This document shows, one piece after another, positions 17,358 to 23,774 of a DNA stretch of 49,166 nt; the first letter of the stretch is position 1; every line of letters starts with the position of its first letter. The notes beneath the pieces were generated by a model that was given only the letters and a program-made list of their open reading frames with translations, was not told where the DNA came from and did not search any database. The position numbers and the translations under genes are program-made. The stretch is taken from positions 1 to 49,166 of the forward strand of contig RAZD01000027.1 in assembly GCA_003612525.1 (NCBI GenBank). Reading direction: 5' to 3'. This DNA comes from a bacterium C-53. GTDB lineage: Bacteria > Bacillota > Clostridia > Lachnospirales > Lachnospiraceae.

Positions 17358-17894
17358 TTACCGTTCTGCAAAAACATATTCACCATTTGAATAGCTTAAT
17401 TTGGTGTGACCAATCTTAAACGCTTGTTGCTTCATTTGGCTAAGAAGCGTATGCATAAAAAATCCATGCGTGACAATGACACAATCTTTTTCCTTTTCGG
17501 CTATCATATTTATAAATTGTTCGGCACGATAAACCGTTTCTTTCCTGCATTCTTTTTGTGTGTAAATATTAAAAAACCATTGTAAACGTGCGGAAATATT
17601 CCAAAATATAAGCGGCAGCTTTTTATTTGAAATAACACTTGCACATAGCGGTACTTCATTAAGCAACTTTGTAGGAATAAAATCTCTTTCACCAAATAAC
17701 TGCTTTGCTGTATCCATGCTTCTTTGTAAAGTACTGATATAAATATCTTGATGATTTATTCGGATACCATTTGACAACAAAAGACAAATCGGTGCATCAT
17801 CATACATTTGACAGTCCTTATTAAACTGTTCCGATGTACTCCATTTTTTCCATTGAAAATCCACTTTGCCATGCCTCATGACAATCGCCCGCAT
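17358..17894 (-). CDS. Histidine phosphatase family protein
   Basis: 178 residues. The N-terminus AIVMRHGKVDF carries the RHG motif with the phosphoacceptor histidine, and VIVTHGFFMHTLL near residue 140 carries the second catalytic histidine. STLQRSMDTAKQLFGE is the usual middle segment (phosphoglycerate mutase/SixA-like fold). The substrate is unknown. GGAGG lies eight bases before the ATG at 17894. It is a single gene with its own terminator, the first gene of an accessory stretch. Confidence 0.85.
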   Translation of the reverse strand: MRAIVMRHGKVDFQWKKWSTSEQFNKDCQMYDDAPICLLLSNGIRINHQDIYISTLQRSMDTAKQLFGERDFIPTKLLNEVPLCASVISNKKLPLIFWNISARLQWFFNIYTQKECRKETVYRAEQFINMIAEKEKDCVIVTHGFFMHTLLSQMKQQAFKIGHTKLSYSNGEYVFAER

Positions 17895-17981
17895 ATCTAT
17901 ACCTCCACTAACACCGATTTGTTAAATTATTCAATGTCATTATCTTACCACAAACGCATACACAATTCTATTAAATTTTGC

Positions 17982-18320
17982 TTAATCTCCCTTTGCTTTA
18001 TTCTTTGCAATCATCATCTGCCTTGCCCGTTCCCTCTGCTCGGTACTGACCGCTCTCGGCTTTCGGTAGCTGACGTATGACTTCGGAAAGGAATAGGTCT
18101 TAGATACCTCGTCCTGCCCTGTCAGCTTGTATGTGTTGGGATAATCGGCAACAAGCGTGTCAAGTTTCCGCATGACCGCTTTATCCCTTGTATAGAGGGT
18201 GGCAGCCTGTTCCCTTGCTTTGGCTAAACAAGCGTCCTTTGCTTGTTTTAACTTGCTTTTTATGGAATTGTCACGCTCGGTCACTTTCCGTCTTTTGGTG
18301 GTGGCGGTAAGTTCGCACAC
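17982..18320 (-). pseudogene. Mobile-element-type ORF fragment
   Basis: An open frame of about 112 codons starting at a GTG; the frame closes at a stop 15 codons upstream. The product is basic (KRRKVTERDNSIKSKLKQAK at the start, RKPRAVSTEQRERARQMM near the end) and contains TYSFPKSYVSYRKPR. I do not recognise the family with confidence. Style and base composition (more GC than the neighbours) resemble cargo genes of Firmicute conjugative elements. No ribosome site is visible at the GTG, so it is probably the 3' part of a truncated gene. Confidence 0.35.
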
Positions 18321-18409
18321 GTTTCCGCTTTGCTCTGTTCTCCAAACTGATAGATTAGATTTTCATCTTCCGCAACGGAGTGGAAGTCAGCACGGAGATT
18401 TAAAGAAAG

Positions 18410-18456
18410 CAGCGGTCAGGACACCGGGGTTGTGCCAGATGCCTCTGACCGCTTTT
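18410..18456 (+). terminator. Hairpin with T-run in accessory DNA
   Basis: AGCGGTCAG (from 18411) pairs with CTGACCGCT (ending 18452) and is followed by TTTTT. No plus-strand gene ends just upstream, so it may be what remains of a lost gene. GC content is higher than in flanking DNA. Confidence 0.6.
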
Positions 18457-18519
18457 TCTGTGTGTGGAAATAGAGTTTACTGTGTATGGAAATTTGTGAG
18501 GAATTAAGGTATAATCTCA

Positions 18520-18672
18520 ATGTTGGAAGATACCAGCAAATCGGAATTCTACGAATTCGGTTGTCGGCATAGCACGTGCCTCACATTAATTTATCTAAGC
18601 TATTCTTTTTTGATTTCCTTCTCTCTATTATTTCTAATATGTAGTATGTTCCAGCAATATATAATCCCGTGA
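18520..18672 (+). other. Possible truncated gene start
   Basis: A 50-codon plus-strand frame starting MLEDTSKSEFYEFGCRHS after an AAGG element. The first 20 residues look coding and polar; the rest is hydrophobic and runs antisense over the small cysteine-motif gene. This suggests a gene start cut by a junction near 18590. I do not recognise the protein. Confidence 0.2.
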
Positions 18673-18910
18673 TTGCTATATATTCTGTAAATAAGTCGAG
18701 ATAGTCTTCATCTACACTGACCCTTAATTTCTTTTCTTTACCGTACTGTCTGCTATTATTTTGCCCTTCAGTACCAGAAATACTTTCGGCATCTATTGAA
18801 CTATTTTCTGTATTTTGATTGTAGTACTCAATGGCTTCTTGCGCCTGCATCTGTCCTATTTCGCATCTTGGATTTAAAAGAAAGCATTGTTTACCGCATC
18901 CAGTACAAAT
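18581..18910 (-). pseudogene. Small cysteine-motif membrane protein downstream of DUF4405, no standard start
   Basis: From an ATG at 18850 there are 89 residues with one membrane segment near the C-terminus (IAITGLYIAGTYYILEIIE). The frame is open further upstream and there encodes ICTGCGKQCFLLNPRCEIG, a four-cysteine motif of the CxxCGKxC-type known from small proteins next to DUF4405 cytochromes. No ATG or GTG covers this motif; the nearest possible start is an ATT at 18910, right at the DUF4405 stop. Either an unusual start coupled to the upstream stop is used, or the start was lost. Since the upstream gene is also broken, decay is likely. Confidence 0.45.
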
Positions 18911-19641
18911 TAGTCTTCCAAGATAATCTTCCTGACTTTCTCCCTCTTGAATTGTTTCGGAAATTTGCTGTTTTTTTCCTTTCCTTTTCTATACTGCATA
19001 TCTCTATTTGGTTGAACATTCCTAAATTCATTTTTATCTGCCGATGAAAAATCTGGTTTGACCATATCCGGTCTCATTGTTTTCATTGATGAATCCCAAA
19101 GCAATCTTCTGCCAATATCTCTCTGAAATGAAAAAACAACTCCCAAAACAGCAAGCAGACCTGCTATAATTCTTGAAACAACCTTTATTCCTTTGGTTCC
19201 CTTGTTCATTTCAAATAGATTACACACACGCAAGAGAATGCCCTTCCAGTGACATCCAATATGAAGGCTCACAATGATTAAGCCTAGATATGCACTAAAT
19301 GTATGTAACCTGCTTGTAAACCTGCTTCCCTGCAAACCTACGAACGAAAACACGTTCTTCAAAATAAGCACCGAGGTTATTGCAAGCGCAATAATATCAA
19401 AAAACAGTAATATATCAGTCAAGAACAACAATGCACTCCTAATATTGGAAAAAGAATTCTTCGCAATTTTACCAAAATGCTTGAACCAATGGTCATTCAG
19501 AATTAAGTGAATGATAAATAGGATAAACATAAATATACCAATATATTCATGTCATAAATTTCCCGTTAACCGATACCCCATGCATAGTACTATATCTACG
19601 TACATCACGAAATCTACAATTGGCTTTATTCTGTTCTTCAC
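18910..19641 (-). pseudogene. DUF4405 membrane cytochrome-like gene interrupted by an in-frame TGA
   Basis: Read from a GTG at 19641 (AGGAAGAG upstream), the frame gives IKPIVDFVMYVDIVLC, YRLTGNL, then TGA at 19554-19552, then HEYIGIFMFILFIIH and on to LED at 18910. DUF4405 proteins normally read straight through TGN-x-x-HE-x-x-G here, so the stop falls inside a conserved segment between the first two helices. The part after the stop (206 codons from the ATG at 19530) has three more helices and heme-ligand-type histidines (LHTFSAYLGLIIVSLHIGCHW). Members are linked to flavinylated extracytosolic electron transfer. It is probably a pseudogene; a sequencing error is possible. Confidence 0.65.
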
Positions 19642-20373
19642 AATTCAACTCTTCCTTTCATTCCAAGAATATAAATTGATTATATTGAAAGTTTATGAAA
19701 AAGTAATGTATATAGCATGTTTGTTTTGTGAACAACAGACACAAATTTTATATAGCGCCCTGATTTGTTATTGTCTGACTTTCTTTCATAATCCAAAACT
19801 CTTTATTTTATTGTCACCTTTTTGAAATCCATATTCAGTAGTTACTATATCAATTTCATTCTTTTGGTTGAAATAATTAATTATAGATGAAATCAACGCT
19901 GTCCTGTTTGCGTCTAAATCAACAGTAGGAAATATTCTAATTGTCTTTATATGGAAATTATATCCATCAGCAGAAAATGTGAGCTTAATCCAATAGCAAA
20001 AGTTTTATCACAATATGGTAACTTTTCCGGCATTTCCCGGTGACGGCGGAAGTATAAAAGAGGATATTCTTAGCGCTGGCCTACCTCCAAAGGTTGTTCA
20101 ACCTACAACATTTTAGGAAAATAAACTATAGGATTTTTTTACACAAAGAGCTCGACAATTTCTCGTTGATAGAGCTGATTTAAAATCGTAATAATCCTTT
20201 GGATGCAAAAAATAACGATAGCGCCCATTCAAAAATTGTATCAATCTGGACACGCAATATGGTGTGAGAGGACGACGGTTAATCTCCGCCTTCTACTCTA
20301 TTGAAGATTTCACACCAATTTCACACCGGCCTCACACCGGCTTCACCGCATTTTCATAAGTTTACCTCAACAA
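19642..20373. other. Degraded accessory DNA with no intact gene
   Basis: No intact gene is visible here. The minus strand at 19786-20004 holds a coding-like fragment (listed separately). The plus strand at 20015-20116 has a 33-codon frame with no ribosome site, which I do not accept as a gene. Near 20313-20341 the motif TTCACACC/CTCACACC repeats three times in tandem just before the hairpin-rich leader of the ABC operon. Confidence 0.5.
19786..20004 (-). pseudogene. C-terminal gene remnant of unknown family
   Basis: About 70 codons in frame read like real protein, for example KLTFSADGYNFHIKTIRIF and ALISSIINYFNQKNEIDIV, and end at a stop at 19786. An in-frame stop closes it upstream and no start codon fits. 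It is probably the tail of a lost gene. I do not recognise the family. Confidence 0.3.
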
Positions 20374-20530
20374 GAGGGCGGTCAGCCCTCACAGACAAAG
20401 AAGGTAGTGTGAAAAATCACACTGATGTGCTGATTTTTCACACGGCTATTTGTGCCGGAGCGTCACAAATAAGTCTTGATGGCAGACGCAAATTGAAAAT
20501 TTGCGTCGCCCTGTCGCATAAACGCTCCGG
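20374..20530 (+). promoter_or_regulatory. Hairpin-rich leader of the ABC transporter operon
   Basis: Three dyads follow one another. GAGGGC/GCCCTC lies at 20374-20390. A perfect 13-bp stem, GTGTGAAAAATCA (20407-20419) with TGATTTTTCACAC (20431-20443), has an 11-nt loop. CCGGAGCGT (20455-20463) pairs with ACGCTCCGG (20522-20530) and encloses a 10-bp stem, GACGCAAATT/AATTTGCGTC (20485-20507). The last arm ends about 4 bp before the ribosome site of the small ORF. This could be an attenuator or regulated leader RNA, or operators for a repressor. No T-run follows the stems. Confidence 0.5.
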
Positions 20531-20543
20531 AATGGAGATTTTT

Positions 20544-20699
20544 ATGACGCTTTTAGGTTTGGAATGGTACTGGTGGCTGGTGATCGTGGTGGTCCTGGCA
20601 ATCTCTATCCCATTCAAAATTAAGTTTATGAAGTGGTGGAGCAAGCGGGAGCAGGAAAAGAAAAAGGAGCTGCACGGGAAATGGGGTGATGATGAATGA
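20544..20699 (+). CDS. Small membrane peptide coupled to the ABC transporter
   Basis: 51 residues: a short N-terminus, one hydrophobic segment (WYWWLVIVVVLAISIPF, residues 8-24) and a highly charged tail (KWWSKREQEKKKELHGKWG). The ATG at 20544 is set by GGAG seven bases upstream; longer in-frame extensions run through the hairpin leader and are unlikely. Its stop overlaps the ATG of the ABC ATPase by 4 bp, so the two are translationally coupled. It could be a small accessory subunit or a leader peptide. I know of no named family. Confidence 0.6.
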   Translation: MTLLGLEWYWWLVIVVVLAISIPFKIKFMKWWSKREQEKKKELHGKWGDDE

Positions 20700-21544
20700 T
20701 TGAAGTAAAGGATTTGACTTTCTCCTACGGCAAATACAAAAAGGCGCTGCACGGCCTGAACTTCACTGTGGAAGATGGGGAAATCTTTGGCTTTCTGGGG
20801 CCGAATGGCTCCGGGAAATCAACAACCCAAAAAATCCTGACCGGGATTTTGAAAGGACACGGCGGCAAGGTGTCGCTGTTCGGACAGGATATTTCTGCGG
20901 CACAGACGCAGGAGTTTTTTCAAAAGATCGGCGTCTTATTTGAGTTTCCCTATCTGTATGCTAATTTGAGCGCCGTTGACAATCTTAAATATTTTTCTTC
21001 GTTCTATCCGAAAGAACAAATACGCAGTATTGAGGAAGTTTTGGAGGAATTGGAATTTAAGCCGGACTTTTTAAAAAAGCCGGTTTCATCCTACTCAAAG
21101 GGTATGCGGCAGAGGGCAAGCATGGCGCGGGCACTAATCAGCAATCCCAAGTTGCTGTTTCTGGACGAACCGACCAGCGGGCTTGACCCGTCCGGCGCTG
21201 TCCTGTTCCGTAAGATCATTAAGGAAGAACGTAAAAAAGGTACGACGGTATTTTTGACTACCCACAATATGCTGGATGCCGACCTGCTCTGTGATCGGGT
21301 GGCATTTATCGCGGATGGCAAAATCAAGGCACTGGACACTCCAAAAAACTTGAAAGAGCGCAACAGCAATCACCGCGTTGTAATCGACTATTTGTATCAG
21401 GGGAGGCGGGAAGAAAAGACGATTGAAGCCCCGGAATTAGAAGCAAGTATTCCTTTTGCGCATGACGAGATTATCAGTATCCATTCACAGGAACCAACAT
21501 TGGAGGATATGTTTATCCAATATACGGGAAGGGGGCTGTCTTGA
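20696..21544 (+). CDS. ABC transporter ATP-binding protein
   Basis: 282 residues. Walker A GPNGSGKST is near residue 36, the signature SKGMRQRASMARAL near 135-150, Walker B LLFLDEPTSGLDP near 155, and the switch histidine in LTTHNM. The C-terminal 70 residues are an extension typical of drug- and peptide-export ATPases. It energises the two permeases that follow (the overlapping TGATG start of the next gene shows tight coupling). The set resembles three-gene exporters annotated as fluoroquinolone-type or lantibiotic-immunity-type; the substrate is not known. Confidence 0.92.
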   Translation: MIEVKDLTFSYGKYKKALHGLNFTVEDGEIFGFLGPNGSGKSTTQKILTGILKGHGGKVSLFGQDISAAQTQEFFQKIGVLFEFPYLYANLSAVDNLKYFSSFYPKEQIRSIEEVLEELEFKPDFLKKPVSSYSKGMRQRASMARALISNPKLLFLDEPTSGLDPSGAVLFRKIIKEERKKGTTVFLTTHNMLDADLLCDRVAFIADGKIKALDTPKNLKERNSNHRVVIDYLYQGRREEKTIEAPELEASIPFAHDEIISIHSQEPTLEDMFIQYTGRGLS

Positions 21545-22539
21545 TGTGGAAAAGTCTTTATTCCCTGTTCAAAAAGGATTGCCGAATGATGGTTTCCGGG
21601 AAATTCTTCCTCATGTCTTTGGGCTTTTTGGTTCTTTACACTCTGTATGTGAACTTTGGATATATCAAATTTATGGATGCCAGTCTGTACAACGTGTACC
21701 TGTATGACCCGGCAGGAACACAGACAACGTTTTCCACGCTGGTTCAGCGCGTTTCATCGAAAGAAGCGCTGGACGCAGTTTTACTCGATGATACCAACGG
21801 TGTCGGCATTGATGCCAGTGCCGGAGAGCCACAGCTTGTATTCTATGAGGGAACAGAAAATGCTGACCGTCACCGTGCCGACTATGCGCTTTCTCTCCTA
21901 CAACCGTCAGGGCATTACAGCGCCGGGGTGATTGGCTCCAATACGCCGGAGCAAAAGGCAAGGAAAGAAATCACCTGTGAACTGCTGTTTTTTGAAATTG
22001 CCGCTGTCGGGTTTTTAGGGATTGCCGCTGTGTTGTTCAAGGAAAAAGGAATGGGCGTTATCCGTATTCATGCCATTTTACCTTTGCAAAAAAATCTGTT
22101 TATCCTGTCCAAACTGGCAATCTTTCTGCTGTCCGATCTGGTCTTTGCAATACTGCTCACCGTGTTGAATGTTGGAGTTTTGGATACCGCATCTATATTG
22201 CCTGCAGTGTTGCTTCAAACAGTACTTCTGTCCTTGATTATGGCCTTGACTGGTCTGATTTGCGCCCTGCTTCTAAAAAACTTCCGACAGTTTACATTGG
22301 CCTATCTTCTGATTGCCATTTTTGTTGCAACTCCTGTGTTTTTGGCTGCAAATACCGCGGTAAAGTTGGATTGGATTTATTTCCATCCATTTTATCATAT
22401 TTATATGGGTCTGAAAAACGCTTACTTTGGAACTTCCTCGAATAGCCTTGCCTATTATTTGGGGTGTCTGGCTGCAATCGTTGTATTATTCGCAGGCGTA
22501 CAGCGCGTGTTCCGCAGAGAAATGGGAAAGGAGGGCTGA
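21544..22539 (+). CDS. ABC transporter permease, first subunit
   Basis: 331 residues from the ATG at 21544, which overlaps the ATPase stop; the TTG just before is less likely. An N-terminal membrane segment (FFLMSLGFLVLYTLYVNFG) is followed by an extracytoplasmic loop to about residue 140, then five hydrophobic segments. This layout is the ABC-2 export permease fold. It presumably pairs with the next permease to form the export channel. A GAAGGGGG element precedes the start. Confidence 0.85.
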   Translation: MWKSLYSLFKKDCRMMVSGKFFLMSLGFLVLYTLYVNFGYIKFMDASLYNVYLYDPAGTQTTFSTLVQRVSSKEALDAVLLDDTNGVGIDASAGEPQLVFYEGTENADRHRADYALSLLQPSGHYSAGVIGSNTPEQKARKEITCELLFFEIAAVGFLGIAAVLFKEKGMGVIRIHAILPLQKNLFILSKLAIFLLSDLVFAILLTVLNVGVLDTASILPAVLLQTVLLSLIMALTGLICALLLKNFRQFTLAYLLIAIFVATPVFLAANTAVKLDWIYFHPFYHIYMGLKNAYFGTSSNSLAYYLGCLAAIVVLFAGVQRVFRREMGKEG

Positions 22540-22541
22540 AT

Positions 22542-23552
22542 ATGAAAGGTTTACGTTACCAACTGAAAAGCGTATTGCATGACAAGTTCTGCCTGATGAC
22601 CTTTCTTTTACCCATTGTCGTTGCGGTAGCTTTAAATTTTGTCTGTGCAATCGACTTTTCTACGCTGGGCGAGTTGCATTTTGGGGTTCTGAAAGGCGAT
22701 TTGCCGACACAAACCGTTACATGGCTGGAACGCTACGGCCCGGTGACAACTTATCCGACGGTGGAAGAACTGACAGACGCAATAAAAGAGCCATCTACAA
22801 ATCTAATTGGTGTGGAAGCTGATGGAAGCAGCATCAAAACAATTCTTTCCGGCGACGAGTTGGATATATTTCGCCAAACCGCTGACACGCTCCCTGACCT
22901 ATACGAACAGCGAAATGTGACTGGGCAGACGGAGATTCACATTTTAGAGCGTCCCGATGTGATGGCTGGATTTCAAGATATGTTCATTGCTGTTACATTG
23001 ATTGTAGCTATGTTTATGGGATGCACCTTTAACGCAATGAATATGATTTCTGAAAGGGAGGACGGCATTGCGTTTATCAACGAGATTTTGCCAATGACCC
23101 GCAGCCAATATATCATGCAAAAGCTCTTTGTTGGATTTATCTGTGGGTGTTTATCCTCTATTATTACGGTTTGTATCTGCTTCCGGCTTTCTCTGCAAAA
23201 TACAGCTCTCATGCTGGTGCTTATTGTGCTTTCCGCATTTGTGGCAGCATTGATAGGCTTATTCATTGGCAGAGCTTCCAATGGGCTGATGGTCGGCGTG
23301 CTTTATATCAAAATCGTTATGCTGCTATTTATGGCTGTACCAATCTTGAGCTTTCTTGTGGGAATAAGTCAGCCGCTTCTTTCCGCAGTTTGCTACCTTG
23401 TCCCTTCGCAGGCAACATTCGAGGGTATTATGGACTTATCAACAGGCAGCGGGACAGCAACAGTAAAAGATATTTTTATTCTCTTAGTTCATTGTATTGG
23501 ATGGTTCCTGTTATATATTGGCCTTTCGATGCATCAGAGGAAAAACTCATAA
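22542..23552 (+). CDS. ABC transporter permease, second subunit
   Basis: 336 residues. TM1 (CLMTFLLPIVVAVALNFVCA) is followed by an extracytoplasmic region to about residue 145 and then five helices, again the ABC-2 type. MISEREDGIAFINEILPMTRSQYIMQ is the cytosolic coupling segment seen in ABC-2 exporters (written here as two joined parts, residues around 170: SEREDGIAF and LPMTRSQYIM). The ATG at 22542 lies 2 bp after the previous stop with AAAGGAGG upstream. It is the last gene of the four-gene operon, followed by two terminators. Confidence 0.85.
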   Translation: MKGLRYQLKSVLHDKFCLMTFLLPIVVAVALNFVCAIDFSTLGELHFGVLKGDLPTQTVTWLERYGPVTTYPTVEELTDAIKEPSTNLIGVEADGSSIKTILSGDELDIFRQTADTLPDLYEQRNVTGQTEIHILERPDVMAGFQDMFIAVTLIVAMFMGCTFNAMNMISEREDGIAFINEILPMTRSQYIMQKLFVGFICGCLSSIITVCICFRLSLQNTALMLVLIVLSAFVAALIGLFIGRASNGLMVGVLYIKIVMLLFMAVPILSFLVGISQPLLSAVCYLVPSQATFEGIMDLSTGSGTATVKDIFILLVHCIGWFLLYIGLSMHQRKNS

Positions 23553-23603
23553 ATGGTTCATAATAAGCCGCCGTGCTTATTTTACCTATCCCCGTTTACT
23601 CTG

Positions 23604-23640
23604 AACGCTCAGTTGGTCTGCCACCAACCGAGCGTTTTTT
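23604..23640 (+). terminator. Terminator of the ABC operon
   Basis: AACGCTC and GAGCGTT, with GTTGGT and ACCAAC inside, form a strong stem followed by TTTTTT. It lies 52 bp after the last permease. Confidence 0.9.
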
Positions 23641-23712
23641 GTCGTTTTCTGCGGTCTGCTTTGCGGAACAAAATAAAATTCAACTTTTTTCAGAATAATA
23701 ATTTAAAGATTT

Positions 23713-23752
23713 CAGGGGTATGTTGGTTCAATCCGGCATACCCCTGTTTTTA
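23713..23752 (+). terminator. Second terminator, similar to the one after rubrerythrin
   Basis: CAGGGGTATG (23713-23722) pairs with CATACCCCTG (23737-23746), followed by TTTTTA. It aligns with the rbr terminator region (from 17173) at about 36 of 44 positions by eye, including the GATTT before the stem. No plus-strand gene ends here other than the ABC operon, which already has its own terminator. Confidence 0.8.
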
Positions 23753-23774
23753 TACTCACTCTCCTATGTGATTT

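Noticed and set aside
18199-18507. A 102-codon plus-strand frame
   Set aside because: It is antisense to the mobile-element fragment and includes the terminator hairpin; its composition does not look like protein.
18510-18515. TATAAT as a -10 for the 18520 frame
   Set aside because: It is only five bases from the start codon and has no -35 at the right distance.
20015-20116. A 33-codon plus-strand frame starting MVTFPAFPGDGGS
   Set aside because: No ribosome site, promoter or recognisable family, and it lies in degraded DNA.
20313-20341. TTCACACC repeats as a CRISPR or plasmid iteron array
   Set aside because: Only three short, uneven copies, with no spacers and no rep or cas gene nearby.
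20301-20543. N-terminal extension of the small membrane peptide
   Set aside because: It runs through hairpins and repeats; the ATG at 20544 has a well-placed GGAG.
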